DNA of 64,000 nt. Source: Geomonas agri. Lineage in GTDB: Bacteria; Desulfobacterota; Desulfuromonadia; Geobacterales; Geobacteraceae. The notes beneath the pieces are model-generated. The model was not told where the DNA came from. It worked only from the letters and a program-made list of their open reading frames with translations, and made no database searches. Below are positions 8,427 to 18,317 of the stretch, one piece after another (the stretch's first letter is position 1; each line of letters starts with the position of its first letter). The stretch covers positions 310,001-374,000 of the forward strand of contig NZ_JAINZO010000001.1 in NCBI RefSeq assembly GCF_020179605.1, in the 5' to 3' direction. Made by a program: the position numbers and the translations under genes.

Positions 8427-9375
8427 GATTAAGCGGATAGTAGCGGAGATCGAACAGGCGCAGAGCTTTCTTATCACCAGCCACGAGAGCCCCGACCCCG
8501 ACGCGGTCGGTTCTTCCCTGGCCTTGGCCAATTACCTCACCGCGCGCGGCAAGGACGTCACCGTCTACCTGAGCGACCCGGTTCCCGACAACTGCTCCTT
8601 CCTCCCCATGGCCGAGCAGGTCTACGGTGAGATGCCGGAGCGCGACTTCGAGGTCTGCTTCGTGCTGGACGTGGGCGAGTTCCGCCGCGCCGGCAAGGCG
8701 GTCACCGAGAACAAGCGCATCGGCCGCTTCATCAACGTCGACCATCACTTAGGGTGTGAGAACTTCGGCGTCTGCAACCTGATCGACCCCAAGGCGAGCG
8801 CCACCGCCGCCCTCATCTACCGGATCATCAGGGCAGCCGGCGACGAGGTCGACTACCCGACCGCACTCTGCATCTACACCGCCATCCTTTCCGACACCGG
8901 GAGCTTCCATTACTCCAACTCCGACCCCGAGTCTTTCGCCATCGCCGGCGAGATGATCGGCAAGGGGGTCAACGCCTGGACAGTGAACGAGAATCTCTAC
9001 GAGAGCGAGCCCCTGCAGAGGATCGCGCTTCTCGCACTGGCGCTTTCCGACCTGACCGTCTCTCCCTCGGGCGAGTACGCCTCGGTCACGGTGACGCTGG
9101 ACATGTACCAGAAGACCGGCGCCACCGCCCAGGACACCGACCGCTTCATCAACTACCCCCGCTCCATCAAGGGGGTGCAGGTGGCGCTCTTCTTCCGCCA
9201 GGTCGACAAGGGGACTTTCAAGGTCGGCTTCAGGTCCAAGGGTAAGGTCGATGTCTCGGCCGTCTCTGCCTCCTTCGGTGGCGGCGGGCACCACAACGCT
9301 GCCGGTTGCATGGTGCGCGGCACGCTCGCCGAGGTCAAGGCGCAGGTCTTCGACCGACTGGAGCAGATGCGCTGA
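8407..9375 (+). CDS. nrnA: DHH-family bifunctional oligoribonuclease/PAP phosphatase NrnA
   Basis: About 322 residues. The DHH domain shows 'TSHESPDPDAVGSSLAL', 'VLDVGEF' and 'NVDHH'; the DHHA1 domain has 'GFRSKGKVDVSAVSASFGGGGHHNAAG'. NrnA degrades nano-RNAs and dephosphorylates 3'-phosphoadenosine 5'-phosphate. ATG 8407 is preferred: the GAAGGAG at 8387-8393 is well separated from it, while an upstream TTG at 8395 is too close to that site. The stop codon overlaps the truB ATG (TGATG), so translation is coupled. Confidence 0.93.
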   Translation: MTATTAEIKRIVAEIEQAQSFLITSHESPDPDAVGSSLALANYLTARGKDVTVYLSDPVPDNCSFLPMAEQVYGEMPERDFEVCFVLDVGEFRRAGKAVTENKRIGRFINVDHHLGCENFGVCNLIDPKASATAALIYRIIRAAGDEVDYPTALCIYTAILSDTGSFHYSNSDPESFAIAGEMIGKGVNAWTVNENLYESEPLQRIALLALALSDLTVSPSGEYASVTVTLDMYQKTGATAQDTDRFINYPRSIKGVQVALFFRQVDKGTFKVGFRSKGKVDVSAVSASFGGGGHHNAAGCMVRGTLAEVKAQVFDRLEQMR

Positions 9376-10262
9376 TGCTGAACGGTTTTTTCGTGATCGA
9401 CAAGCCGGCCGGTGTCACCTCGCATGACATCGTGTCCAAGGTCCGTCGCGCCATCAATCAGAAGAAGGTCGGCCACACCGGGACCCTCGATCCTTTCGCC
9501 ACCGGCGTCCTGCCGGTAGCGGTGGGGGAGGGGACCAAGGCGATCCAGTTCCTGGACGAGTCGGAGAAGGAGTACCGCGCCGTGTTGCGGCTGGGGATCG
9601 CCACTGACACCCAGGACCTGACCGGAGAGGTGATCTCGGAACGGGAATGGTCGCATCTCACTGCCGACGACCTGGAACGGCTGATACCACAGTTCCTGGG
9701 ACTCCAGAAGCAGCTTCCTCCCATGTTCTCCGCCATCAAGCAGGGCGGGGTCCCGCTCTACAAGCTGGCCAGGAAGGGGATAGAGGTGGAACGCGAGGTA
9801 CGCGAGGTGGAAATCCACTCGCTGACCTTCGAATGGATCCGGCTCCCCGAGGCCTGTTTCACGGTGCGCTGCTCACGCGGCACCTACGTCAGGACGCTCG
9901 CCTGCGACATCGGCGAGGCCCTTGGCTGCGGTGCGCACCTCTTGGAGCTTCGGCGCACCCGGAGCGGGCTGTTCAGGGAGGCCGACGCCATAAGCATCGA
10001 GACCCTCGCTGAGGCTGCCGACCAGCAGGCGCTGCTCATGCCGCTGGACCGGGCGCTCGACCACCTCAAGCGGCTTGCCCTCACCGAGGCGGGTGGGAAG
10101 AAGGTGCTGAACGGCGTGGTGCCGCAGGCGCATGATTTCATTGAACCTCCGGGAGAGTTTTCGCAGGGGGAGCAGGTGCGACTCTATCTGGGGGAGCGTT
10201 TCGCGGCAGTAGCGGAGTACGACAAGCTCAAAGGGCTGCGCCTGGCACGTGTATTCAATTAG
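9375..10262 (+). CDS. truB: tRNA pseudouridine-55 synthase TruB
   Basis: 295 residues. Makes pseudouridine 55 in the T-loop of tRNAs. The catalytic aspartate is D39 in 'GHTGTLDPFATGVLP'; 'SRGTYVRTLACDIGEALG' is the second signature. The frame is open further upstream, but 'MLNGFFVIDKPAG' at ATG 9375 is the conserved family start and overlaps the nrnA stop by one base. It is the last modification gene before rpsO. Confidence 0.96.
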   Translation: MLNGFFVIDKPAGVTSHDIVSKVRRAINQKKVGHTGTLDPFATGVLPVAVGEGTKAIQFLDESEKEYRAVLRLGIATDTQDLTGEVISEREWSHLTADDLERLIPQFLGLQKQLPPMFSAIKQGGVPLYKLARKGIEVEREVREVEIHSLTFEWIRLPEACFTVRCSRGTYVRTLACDIGEALGCGAHLLELRRTRSGLFREADAISIETLAEAADQQALLMPLDRALDHLKRLALTEAGGKKVLNGVVPQAHDFIEPPGEFSQGEQVRLYLGERFAAVAEYDKLKGLRLARVFN

Positions 10263-10390
10263 TATTCCTTCTTTACACGTACTTGCTTTTGTGATAAGAG
10301 TTAAAGGTCTTGATCTAAACCGCGGGAGCAATCTCTGCGGGCAGGCATAAATAAGCAAAATAACTAGGAAGCGGAAGGGGGTGTAACCAC

Positions 10391-10657
10391 ATGCTGCAAA
10401 CGGAAAAGAAGCAGGAAATCATCACAGCTCATAAGCTGCACGATTCCGACACGGGTTCGCCGGAAGTGCAGATTGCAATTCTTTCGGAGCGTATCACTTA
10501 TCTGACTGAGCACTTCAAGACTCACAAGAAGGATCATCACAGCCGTCGCGGTCTGTTGAAGATCGTCGGTCAGAGAAGGGGTCTGCTTGACTACCTGAAG
10601 AAGAAAGACGTCGAAAGGTACAAAGCGATCATCGCTAAACTCGGCATCAGAAGGTAA
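10391..10657 (+). CDS. rpsO: 30S ribosomal protein S15
   Basis: 88 residues, the usual S15 length. It binds 16S rRNA early in platform assembly. '[19 protein letters not shown]' and '[28 protein letters not shown]' are the family signatures. A ribosome-binding site GGAAGGGGG lies upstream. The 128-base gap from truB could hold its own promoter and S15 autoregulatory leader, though no classic pseudoknot was traced. Tandem terminators follow, as in the common rpsO-pnp arrangement. Confidence 0.98.
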   Translation: MLQTEKKQEIITAHKLHDSDTGSPEVQIAILSERITYLTEHFKTHKKDHHSRRGLLKIVGQRRGLLDYLKKKDVERYKAIIAKLGIRR

Positions 10658-10659
10658 GA

Positions 10660-10703
10660 AAAGGCAGTATACCTCCCCGGGTATATTGCCTTTCCTCTTT
10701 TTC
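10660..10703 (+). terminator. rpsO intrinsic terminator 1
   Basis: AAAGGCAGTATACC pairs with GGTATATTGCCTTT (one G-U pair) around a short C-rich loop, followed by a T-rich run ending near 10703. Confidence 0.9.
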
Positions 10704-10710
10704 ATCATGT

Positions 10711-10730
10711 AAGGGCCTCGTGCCCTTTTT
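10711..10730 (+). terminator. rpsO intrinsic terminator 2 (tandem)
   Basis: AAGGGC (10711-10716), a 5-base loop, GCCCTT (10722-10727) and three more T residues form a second small terminator only 8 bases after the first. Confidence 0.75.
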
Positions 10731-10733
10731 CTT

Positions 10734-10806
10734 GTTGGGGGCGTGGATAAAACTGCCCTGCGGCGCACTTTTACGCCCGCAAGGCGCTTTTCTCGGCGGC
10801 CCCAAC
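10734..10806 (+). promoter_or_regulatory. Structured pnp leader (long-range stem)
   Basis: GTTGGGG (10734-10740) can pair with CCCCAAC (10800-10806), enclosing a GC-rich interior that itself can fold. It lies 34 bases before the pnp start. In enterobacteria the pnp leader forms an RNase III-cut stem used in autoregulation; an equivalent role here is inference. Confidence 0.45.
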
Positions 10807-10839
10807 ACCAACCGAAATACCCATATGGAGGCCGTAACA

Positions 10840-12930
10840 ATGGTACACACTGTCCAAGCAGAGTGCTGTGGCAAAACTATCACTATCGAAACAGGCAAGA
10901 TCGCCAAGCAGGCAAGCGGCGCGGTCATGATCAAAAGCGGCGACACCATGGTGCTCGTCACCGCCGTCGCGATGAAATCGGCCAAGGAAGGGCAGGGCTT
11001 CTTCCCGCTGACCGTCAACTACCAGGAGAAAGCCTACGCAGGCGGCCGCATCCCCGGTTCCTTCTTCAAGCGCGAAGGTCGTCCCTCCGACAACGAAACC
11101 CTCACCTCCCGTCTCATCGACCGCCCGATCCGCCCGCTGTTCCCGGAAGGGTTCCTGAACGACACCCAGGTCATGGCGACCGTGGTCTCCGCTGACAAGG
11201 ACCACGATCCGGGCATCCTCTCCATGATCGGCGCTTCCGCCGCCCTCATGGTCTCCGACGTTCCCTTCGCCGGCCCGATCGCGGGCGTGAAGGTTGCGCG
11301 CGTGGACGGCCAGTTTATCGCTAACCCGACTGCCGAGCAGGAAGAGAAGAGCGACATGGAGATCGTGATCGCCGCTTCCAAGGACGCCATCCTGATGGTC
11401 GAAGGTAGCGCTTCCGAAGTCTCCGAGGACGACCTCCTCGAGGCAATCTTCTTCGGCAAGGAAGCCGTCCAGGGCATCCTGGCCGCCCAGGAAGAGCTGG
11501 TTGCCAAGGTGCAGCCGGTAAAGCGCGACATCCCGGCCCCGGTGGTCAACGAGTCCCTCAGGGCCCGCGTCGATGCACTTGCCAAGGAAGAGATGAAAGG
11601 CGCTGTTCGCATCAAGGCAAAGGGCGAGCGTCACGACGCCATCGACGCCATCACCGAGAAGACCGTGGCGGCTCTGGCCGAGGAGTTCGAGGGCTCCGAG
11701 AAAGAGGTCAAGGCCTTCATCGAAGACCTTGAGTACAACCTGGTGCGCGAGCACATCATCAAGGACGGCTCCAGGATCGACGGCCGTGACACCAAGACCA
11801 TCCGTAACATCAGCACCGAAGTCGGCTTCCTGCCGCGCGCCCACGGTTCCGCCCTGTTCACCCGCGGCGAGACCCAGTCCATCGTGGCCGCCACCCTGGG
11901 CACCTCGGTCGACGAGCAGCGCATCGACTCGCTCTACGGCGATTCCAGGAAGAAGTTCCTCCTGCACTACAACTTCCCGCCGTACTCCGTCGGCGAAACC
12001 AGCTTCCGCCTCGCCCCGGGCCGCCGCGAAATCGGCCATGGCATGCTGGCAGAGCGCGCCCTGCAGCAGGTGCTGCCGAAGCACGACGACTTCCCGTACA
12101 CCATCCGCATCGTCTCCGACATCACCGAGAGCAACGGCTCCTCCTCGATGGCTACCGTCTGCGGTGGCTCCCTGTCCATGATGGATGCCGGCATCCCGAT
12201 CAAGGCGCCGGTAGCCGGTATCGCCATGGGCCTCATCAAGGAAGGTGACGACTACGCCATCCTCTCCGACATCCTGGGCGACGAAGACCACCTGGGCGAC
12301 ATGGACTTCAAAGTGGCCGGTACCGCCGAAGGCGTCACTGCGCTGCAGATGGACATCAAGATCGGCGGCGTGACCCGCGAGATCATGGGCGCCGCACTGG
12401 CACAGGCCAAAGCGGGCCGCGTTCACATCCTGGGCGAGATGGCCAAGTCGATCGCCACCCCGCGCGGCGACCTCTCCGCCTTCGCGCCGCGCATCACCAC
12501 CATCTGGGTCAAAGTCGACAAGATCCGCGACGTCATCGGTTCCGGCGGCAAGAACATCCGCAGCGTCACCGAGGCGACCGGCGTTGCCATCGACATCGAG
12601 GACACCGGCAAGATCAACATCGCTTCCAACAACAAGGAAGCCTGCGACCTCGCCATCAAGATGATCCGCAACCTCACCGCCGAGGCCGAAGAAGGCAAAC
12701 TCTACATGGGCACCGTCAAGAAGATCATGGAGTTCGGCGCGTTCGTCGAGATCTTCCCGGGCACCGACGGCCTGGTGCACGTTTCCGAGCTCGACACCGA
12801 GCGCGTGAAGAACGTGAGCGACATCCTCAAGGAAGGCGACAAGGTGCTGGTGAAGTGCATCGGCATCGACAAGCAGGGCAAGATCAAGCTGTCCCGCAAA
12901 GAGGCCCTGGGCCAGACCTTCACCGAATAA
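10840..12930 (+). CDS. pnp: Polyribonucleotide nucleotidyltransferase (PNPase)
   Basis: 696 residues, normal length. Phosphorolytic 3'-5' exoribonuclease of the RNA degradosome. Two RNase PH domains (about 1-220 and 300-540; the second contains '[19 protein letters not shown]' split around the active site and '[19 protein letters not shown]'), a KH domain ('[20 protein letters not shown]') and an S1 domain ('[20 protein letters not shown]'). The frame extends upstream, but GGAGG at 10828-10832 selects ATG 10840. It lies downstream of the rpsO terminators, so it likely has its own promoter. Confidence 0.97.
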   Translation: MVHTVQAECCGKTITIETGKIAKQASGAVMIKSGDTMVLVTAVAMKSAKEGQGFFPLTVNYQEKAYAGGRIPGSFFKREGRPSDNETLTSRLIDRPIRPLFPEGFLNDTQVMATVVSADKDHDPGILSMIGASAALMVSDVPFAGPIAGVKVARVDGQFIANPTAEQEEKSDMEIVIAASKDAILMVEGSASEVSEDDLLEAIFFGKEAVQGILAAQEELVAKVQPVKRDIPAPVVNESLRARVDALAKEEMKGAVRIKAKGERHDAIDAITEKTVAALAEEFEGSEKEVKAFIEDLEYNLVREHIIKDGSRIDGRDTKTIRNISTEVGFLPRAHGSALFTRGETQSIVAATLGTSVDEQRIDSLYGDSRKKFLLHYNFPPYSVGETSFRLAPGRREIGHGMLAERALQQVLPKHDDFPYTIRIVSDITESNGSSSMATVCGGSLSMMDAGIPIKAPVAGIAMGLIKEGDDYAILSDILGDEDHLGDMDFKVAGTAEGVTALQMDIKIGGVTREIMGAALAQAKAGRVHILGEMAKSIATPRGDLSAFAPRITTIWVKVDKIRDVIGSGGKNIRSVTEATGVAIDIEDTGKINIASNNKEACDLAIKMIRNLTAEAEEGKLYMGTVKKIMEFGAFVEIFPGTDGLVHVSELDTERVKNVSDILKEGDKVLVKCIGIDKQGKIKLSRKEALGQTFTE

Positions 12931-12983
12931 TTTCTCTCATGTGAAAACTGGCAATTCATGGGTTTCCCGGTATAGTTCTAGCC

Positions 12984-14240
12984 ATGATTAAAAAGACCAC
13001 CCTAAATAACGGTATCCGCGTCATCACCGAGCGGATACCTTATGCCAGCTCGGTTTCCATCGGAATTTGGGTCGCCAACGGCTCCCGCCATGAAAGGCGG
13101 GAGTCGAATGGCGTCGCCCATTTCATCGAACACCTCCTCTTTAAAGGCACCGCCCGCCGTTCTTCATTGGATATCGCCCGCGAAATCGACTCGGTGGGTG
13201 GCGTCCTGAACGCCTTCACCAGCCGCGAGTACGTCTGCTACTACGCTAAGGTGCTGGACAAGTTCCTCCCCCGTGCGGTCGACCTTCTGACCGACATCTT
13301 CCTCCATTCAACCTTCGACAGCGAAGAGATCGAAAAGGAACGCCGCGTGGTGCTCCAGGAGATCAACATGATGGAGGACACCCCGGACGACCTGATCCAC
13401 GACCTGTTCCATCAGCATTTCTGGAAAGGGCACCCGTTGGGGATGTCCATCCTGGGCGACGCCGAGAGCGTCACCGGGCTCTCCCGCGATGCCATCATCT
13501 CCTACAAGGACCAGATGTACCGGGCCGACGACATCATCGTCACCGCCGCCGGCAATGTCACCCACGAGAAGCTCACCGCCCTTTTGGAGGAGTTCCTGCA
13601 GGGCGTGGCCCCCGGGCACGGCAGGACCGAATCCGCCCCGCCGGTCTACGAGCGCCGCATCGAGCTGGTCGAGAAGGACCTGGAACAGATCCACGTTTGC
13701 CTGGGCCTCAAGGGGGTGCAACAGAGCCATCCACAACGCTACGACGCTTTTATCATGAACGCTATCCTGGGGGGCTCGATGAGTTCGCGCCTGTTCCAGG
13801 AGGTACGCGAGAAGAGCGGCCTCGCCTATTCGGTTTACTCCTATATTGCTTCCCACGCCGACGCCGGTTCCCTGGTGGTCTACGCGGGCGCTAGCCCCGA
13901 AAACGCCAAGGAACTCCTCGAGATCATGCTGCGCGAGATCGGGCGCTTCAAGAAGGAACCCGTTCCTGCCGAGCAGCTCGAGGCCGCCCGTGAGCAACTG
14001 AAGGGGAACCTGCTCCTGTCGCTTGAATCCAGCGACAACAGGATGTCTCGCCTAGCCAAGAACGAGATCTACTTCGGTACCCCGCTGCCGCTTTCCGAGA
14101 TCATGGAAGGTTTCGATCGCGTCACCTCCGAAAGCATCCAGGAGCTGGCCAACGAGATTCTGGACAACGATGCGCTGACCCTGGTCATGCTGGGCCGGAT
14201 CGGCACACCCACCTTCTCTAATTCCGACATCAACGTCTGA
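12984..14240 (+). CDS. M16-family zinc metallopeptidase (processing-protease type)
   Basis: 418 residues. The inverted zinc motif H46-F-I-E49-H50 is present, and '[14 protein letters not shown]' supplies the third ligand region. A second M16 domain follows around residues 200-400. This is the size and placement (next to pnp and dut) of the YmxG/PqqL-like bacterial homologues of mitochondrial processing peptidase; the physiological substrate is unknown. No signal peptide is visible, so it is probably cytosolic. It ends in TGATG with dut. Confidence 0.92.
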   Translation: MIKKTTLNNGIRVITERIPYASSVSIGIWVANGSRHERRESNGVAHFIEHLLFKGTARRSSLDIAREIDSVGGVLNAFTSREYVCYYAKVLDKFLPRAVDLLTDIFLHSTFDSEEIEKERRVVLQEINMMEDTPDDLIHDLFHQHFWKGHPLGMSILGDAESVTGLSRDAIISYKDQMYRADDIIVTAAGNVTHEKLTALLEEFLQGVAPGHGRTESAPPVYERRIELVEKDLEQIHVCLGLKGVQQSHPQRYDAFIMNAILGGSMSSRLFQEVREKSGLAYSVYSYIASHADAGSLVVYAGASPENAKELLEIMLREIGRFKKEPVPAEQLEAAREQLKGNLLLSLESSDNRMSRLAKNEIYFGTPLPLSEIMEGFDRVTSESIQELANEILDNDALTLVMLGRIGTPTFSNSDINV

Positions 14241-14680
14241 TGAAAACGATCCCGATACGGATAAAGCGCCTGCGGTCAACTCCTCTCCCCTGCTACATGA
14301 CCGAGCAGGCGGCGGGTGTCGACCTGCATGCCGCGCTCGAGGAAGAATTCGTGCTGCACCCCGGCGAGCGGGCGCTGGTGCCGACTGGTATCGCCATCGA
14401 GATCCCTCCCGGCTTCGAGGCGCAGGTGCGGCCCCGGAGCGGGCTGGCGCTCAGGCACGGCATCGCCCTGGTCAACTCGCCCGGCACCATCGACGCCGAT
14501 TACCGCGGCGAGATCGGGGTCATCGTCATCAACCACGGCAACGAGCCCTTCACCATCAAGGACGGCGAGCGCATCGCCCAGATGGTCTTCGCCCGCTGCG
14601 AGCGCGCCGAGTTCATCGAGGTGGATGAACTGGGCGACACCGTCCGCGGAGCCGGCGGGTTCGGGCATACGGGCAGGTAA
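14240..14680 (+). CDS. dut: dUTP diphosphatase
   Basis: 146 residues, trimeric dUTPase type. Hydrolyses dUTP to dUMP, preventing uracil incorporation and feeding thymidylate synthesis. All five motifs are visible: 'AAGVDLHAA', '[11 protein letters not shown]', '[14 protein letters not shown]' (with the catalytic Asp), 'RIAQMVFA', and the C-terminal P-loop-like '[10 protein letters not shown]'. Its ATG overlaps the M16 stop codon by one base, so the two genes are translationally coupled. Confidence 0.97.
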   Translation: MKTIPIRIKRLRSTPLPCYMTEQAAGVDLHAALEEEFVLHPGERALVPTGIAIEIPPGFEAQVRPRSGLALRHGIALVNSPGTIDADYRGEIGVIVINHGNEPFTIKDGERIAQMVFARCERAEFIEVDELGDTVRGAGGFGHTGR

Positions 14681-14734
14681 AGGCAAGATTAAGACAAAGA
14701 TTGAGATTAAGGCTAAGACGGTTGTTCACCCACG

Positions 14735-14831
14735 CTCCTCCCCCCGGAGGGGAGGGCGGGAGGGGGGATCCAGGGCCTCAAAGGTAAGAGTTTCCCCCTC
14801 CCTGTCTCTCCCCCTCCGGGGGCGGGGACGA
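14735..14831. repeat. GC-rich palindromic repeat pair (copy A)
   Basis: Two related units, 14737-14767 and 14791-14830, in opposite orientation, each built around CCCCCGGAGGGG. They belong to the dispersed family also seen near 47.5, 48.7, 50.3, 52.1, 55.2, 61.1 and 63.2 kb. The bases just before (14683-14720) hold two copies of AGATTAAG. Nothing coding is seen in 14681-14891. Confidence 0.75.
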
Positions 14832-14891
14832 GACTGCAGCTGAAGCGGCGCATCGCAACCCACCCAGAATATTCCAGAAGGGGGCAGGCCC

Positions 14892-15993
14892 ATGAAAGAT
14901 CCTCGCGTCAAACAATTCGCCGAAGTCCTGGTCAACTACTCGGCCCGCGTGCAGCCGGGCGACGTGGTGCTCATCTCCTGCGCCGGCCTCGAAGGGGCGC
15001 CGCTGGTCAAGGAACTCTACGCCCTGTGCCTGGAGAAGGGGGCCAAGTACGTCGAGTACGAGTTCAGCATCCCGGACATCGGCCGCTACTTCTACAACCT
15101 CGCCAATCCCGACCAGCTTGCCTACTTCCCGCAGCACAAGCTCGATTTCATGAAGCAGGTGGACGTTTACTTCGGCCTCTCCGCCGCGGACAATTCCATG
15201 GTGATGGCGCAGGCCAACCAGAAGAGCATGATCGCCTGGTCCAAGGTGGTGCGTCCCATCATCGACCAGCGCGTCAAGGGGACCCGCTGGGTGGTGGCCC
15301 GCTACCCGACCCACGGCGCCGCGCAGGAAGCGCGCATGAGCCTGGATGAGTACGAGGATTACCTCTTTGCCGCCTGCTGCATGGACTGGGAGGAGGAGTC
15401 GAAGAAGCAGGACGCGCTCAAGGCCTGCGTCGACGCCGCGGACCGGGTCCGCATCAAGGCCTCGGACACCGACCTCTCCTTCAGCATCAAGGGGCTCCCC
15501 GGCATCAAGTGCGACGGGCGCCTGAACATCCCCGACGGCGAGGTCTTCACCGCGCCGGTGCGGGACTCGGTGGAAGGGTACATCACCTACAACTGCCCGA
15601 CCGTGTATCAGGGTAAGGAATTCAACAACATTCGCCTCGAGTTCGAGAAGGGGCGCATCGTGAAAGCGACCTCCCCGGGCATGGATGCGGACTTGAACCG
15701 CATCCTCGACACCGACGAGGGAGCGCGCTACGTGGGCGAGTTCGCCATCGGCGTGAACCCCAAGATCCGGGTGCCCATGCGCAACATCCTCTTCGACGAG
15801 AAGATCGGGTTCCATTCACTTCACCCCCGGACAGGCCTATGACGAGTGCGACAACGGTAACCGCTCCGCAGTGCACTGGGACATGGTGAAGATCCTCGCC
15901 GGCGACGGCGAACTCTGGTTCGATGACATCCTGATCCAGAAGGACGGCCGTTTCGTGCACGAGCCGCTTCTGGGGCTCAACTCCGGTGACTAG
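14892..15993 (+). pseudogene. M29 aminopeptidase, frameshifted near 15810
   Basis: The first frame (14892-15842) encodes 316 residues of an AmpS/M29 metal-dependent aminopeptidase, then runs into a stop after '[13 protein letters not shown]'. The +1 frame from about 15811 continues with '[17 protein letters not shown]' and '[10 protein letters not shown]' to a stop at 15991-15993, restoring the ~367 residues usual for the family. The lost part holds the conserved IHF histidine and the HWD histidine/aspartate that I recall as metal ligands, so the truncated product should be inactive. Loss of two bases from a GGCGGT-like sequence (Gly-Gly) at 15807-15810 would explain it. Sequencing error or recoding cannot be excluded. 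Confidence 0.85.
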
Positions 15994-15995
15994 CC

Positions 15996-16604
15996 ATGCT
16001 GCTTGAGATCAACCCCGACAATCCCCAACCGCGCTTGATCGCCAAGGTGGTCGAGATCCTGAAAAATGGCGGCGTCGTTGCCTATCCCACCGACACCACC
16101 TACGGCATCGGCTGCTCCATCTTCAGCAAGAAGGGGATCGAGCGCATCTACCAGATCAAGCAGCGCGACCGCAAGAAGCCGTTTTCCTTCATCTGCACCG
16201 ACATGTCGGAGATTTCCCGCTATGCCCGGGTCTCCAACTACGCATTCAAGCTGCTGCGCCGACTGCTGCCGGGACCGTACACCTTCGTCATGGAGGCGGC
16301 CACCGTGGTCCCGGACCTGTTGCAGACCAAGCAGAAAACAGTCGGTATCCGCATTCCGGACAACAAGATCTGCCTGGCGATCGTCAAGGAACTGGGTGCC
16401 CCCATCGTCACCACCAGCGCCAACCTCTCCGGTGAAGACCCGATCGGCAACCCCTGGGCGGTGGAGCACGAGCTGGGCAAACAGCTGGACCTGGTCGTCG
16501 ACGGGGGCGACCTTTCCGCTGACGTCAGTTCCGTGGTCAGCCTGATCGGCGACCGTCCCGAGGTGCTCAGAAAGGGCGTCGGGGACGTGAGCTGGTGCGA
16601 ATAG
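15996..16604 (+). CDS. Sua5/YciO/YrdC-family protein (YciO type)
   Basis: 202 residues of the YrdC fold that binds dsRNA/tRNA and, in TsaC/Sua5, makes threonylcarbamoyl-AMP for t6A tRNA. Signatures are 'VVAYPTDTTYGIGC', 'KQRDRKKPFSFIC', 'LLPGPYTFVMEA' and 'TTSANLSGED'. The start 'INPDNPQPRLI' and end 'LRKGVGDVS' match E. coli YciO better than TsaC, so a threonylcarbamoyl-AMP synthase role is likely but not certain. Two bases separate it from the M29 gene. Confidence 0.88.
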   Translation: MLLEINPDNPQPRLIAKVVEILKNGGVVAYPTDTTYGIGCSIFSKKGIERIYQIKQRDRKKPFSFICTDMSEISRYARVSNYAFKLLRRLLPGPYTFVMEAATVVPDLLQTKQKTVGIRIPDNKICLAIVKELGAPIVTTSANLSGEDPIGNPWAVEHELGKQLDLVVDGGDLSADVSSVVSLIGDRPEVLRKGVGDVSWCE

Positions 16605-16631
16605 GGCCGCTCCGGCCCGAGGGTATCATCC

Positions 16632-16985
16632 ATGCGTAAAACCACCGTCCGTCGCGGCATCAGATCCATCTGCGCCGGCATCGTCTCCCTGATCGTCGCC
16701 ACCTTCTTCCATGGCGAGATCTCCTCGCTCCTGATGCTCGGCTTCGCCGGGGAGGCGCGACTCACCTTCCTGGGCTTCTTCCTGGCCGGGATGCTGGGCG
16801 GCTTTGGCGTGCTGGTAGCTGCCCTCGGACTTTTGCAGAACGGGCAGGGTGAGCCGCGGGTGCGCCTTTTCCCCACCCTCCTGGTCCTGTTCGCGCTGGT
16901 CGTCCTCTTCTTCGTCCTCACCTACACCTGGATCACCTCGCCCCCCGTTCCGGTCCTCGCACCGGGAGAAAGCATAAGCATCTGA
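16632..16985 (+). CDS. Small three-helix membrane protein, function unknown
   Basis: 117 residues with basic N-terminus (MRKTTVRRGIR) and three hydrophobic segments at about 12-30, 43-68 and 78-102. No catalytic motif or family was recognised. It follows the YciO-type gene by 27 bases in the same direction and may be co-transcribed. Codon use matches the neighbours. It is presumably in the inner membrane. Confidence 0.6.
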   Translation: MRKTTVRRGIRSICAGIVSLIVATFFHGEISSLLMLGFAGEARLTFLGFFLAGMLGGFGVLVAALGLLQNGQGEPRVRLFPTLLVLFALVVLFFVLTYTWITSPPVPVLAPGESISI

Positions 16986-17092
16986 GCCGGCGCAGTCGCT
17001 GATGAGGGCAATGCTCGTTTGGTTCTGCTGTTTTTTTCCTGCGCATTCATGATATATTGGCCGAACTGAAAATAATGAAAAGGGAGGGTGGC

Positions 17093-17461
17093 ATGTTTCG
17101 TCTCACCATTCACACTGCGTTTGCCGCGGCCCACAATCTGATCAACTACCAAGGCGACTGCGAAAACCTGCACGGCCACAACTGGAAAGTGGAAGTTTCC
17201 ATCACCACCAACGAGTTGGACAAGGCGGGTCTGGGCATCGACTTTAAGATCCTCAAAAGGGAGACCAACGATCTCCTGAAGACGCTGGACCACAAGTACC
17301 TGAACGAGCTCGCTCCTTTCGCCAATGTTTCCCCGTCCTCGGAGAACATCGCCCGCTACCTGTACCAGGAACTGACCAAGATCTTCGGCTCGGACAAGGT
17401 CAAGGTCGACATGGTCACGGTGTGGGAATCGGACTTCGCGGCGGCGAGCTACTATGAGTGA
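17093..17461 (+). CDS. queD: 6-carboxy-5,6,7,8-tetrahydropterin synthase QueD
   Basis: 122 residues. Converts 7,8-dihydroneopterin triphosphate to 6-carboxytetrahydropterin in queuosine synthesis. Zinc-binding and catalytic residues are seen in 'FAAAHNL', 'GDCENLHGHNWKVEV' and the C-terminal 'VWESDFAAASYYE'. Upstream TTG and ATG codons exist in frame, but AGGGAGGG at 17081-17088 points to ATG 17093. It overlaps queE by 8 bases, giving a queDE operon. Confidence 0.94.
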   Translation: MFRLTIHTAFAAAHNLINYQGDCENLHGHNWKVEVSITTNELDKAGLGIDFKILKRETNDLLKTLDHKYLNELAPFANVSPSSENIARYLYQELTKIFGSDKVKVDMVTVWESDFAAASYYE

Positions 17462-18206
17462 TCTGCAGGCACCCCTGGTCGAATGCTTCTCCTCCATCCA
17501 GGGGGAGGGGGTGCTGGTCGGCTTGCGCCAGGCGTTCCTGCGCTTCTCCGGCTGCAACCTGAACTGCAAGTTCTGCGATACCCCGGGCATGTCCGCCGTC
17601 CCGGACGAGTGCCTGCTGGAGCTTACCCCCGGGAGGCGCGACTTCTTCAAGGTCCCTAACCCGGTGCCACTGGAGCGCGTTGCCACATTGATCGAAAGCT
17701 GGACCGCGGCCTGGCCCGGGATCCACCATTCCATCAGCATCACCGGCGGGGAACCGCTCCTCTTCGGGACGCTGCTCGAGGAGTGGCTGCCGGTGTTAAA
17801 GAAGTTCCTCCCCATCTACCTGGAAACCAACGGCACGCTCCCCGAGGCGCTGGCGCCGCTCATCCCGCACTTGGACAGCATCGGCATGGACATCAAGCTG
17901 CCGTCCTCGACCGGCTGTCCGGAGCTGTGGGACCAGCACCACGCTTTCCTGGAACTGGCCGCCATGAAGGAGGTCTTCGTCAAGATCGTGGTGGGGCAGG
18001 AGACTGAAGACTGGGAGATACAGCGTTCCTGCGCCATGATCGCGTCGGTGGACCCGGCCATCCCGCTCATCCTGCAGCCGGTGACCCGCGACGATGGCAG
18101 CATCGGAATCGATGCCCTGCGCACCCTGGAACTGCAGGAACTCTGCTCCTCGCTCCGGGAGGTGCGGGTCATCCCGCAGACCCACAAGTTCATGGGGCAG
18201 CTGTAG
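17454..18206 (+). CDS. queE: 7-carboxy-7-deazaguanine synthase QueE
   Basis: 250-residue radical SAM enzyme that makes the 7-deazaguanine core of queuosine from carboxytetrahydropterin. The cluster motif is C-x3-C-x2-C in 'FSGCNLNCKFCDTPG', preceded by the family's 'SSIQGEGVLVGLRQ'; 'SITGGEPL' is the SAM-contacting GGE motif. ATG 17454 lies inside queD. A terminator follows at 18232-18264. Confidence 0.95.
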   Translation: MSDLQAPLVECFSSIQGEGVLVGLRQAFLRFSGCNLNCKFCDTPGMSAVPDECLLELTPGRRDFFKVPNPVPLERVATLIESWTAAWPGIHHSISITGGEPLLFGTLLEEWLPVLKKFLPIYLETNGTLPEALAPLIPHLDSIGMDIKLPSSTGCPELWDQHHAFLELAAMKEVFVKIVVGQETEDWEIQRSCAMIASVDPAIPLILQPVTRDDGSIGIDALRTLELQELCSSLREVRVIPQTHKFMGQL

Positions 18207-18231
18207 CGTCTCACCAACAACGACAGCAGCG

Positions 18232-18264
18232 AAGGGCGTCCATTCCGGGCGCCCTTTCTTTTTT
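18232..18264 (+). terminator. queE intrinsic terminator
   Basis: AAGGGCG (18232-18238) pairs with CGCCCTT (18250-18256), with an 11-base loop, followed by TTCTTTTTT-like T-rich sequence. Confidence 0.88.
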
Positions 18265-18317
18265 GCGGGGTGGCCGTTATAATGAGTGGCTGTGGCTTCA
18301 CCCCGGGAGGTTCCCAC

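Noticed and set aside
10771-12780. 669-codon minus-strand frame opposite pnp
   Set aside because: Composition is that of a shadow frame (Asp/Val/Gly/His-rich), no family resemblance, and pnp is certain.
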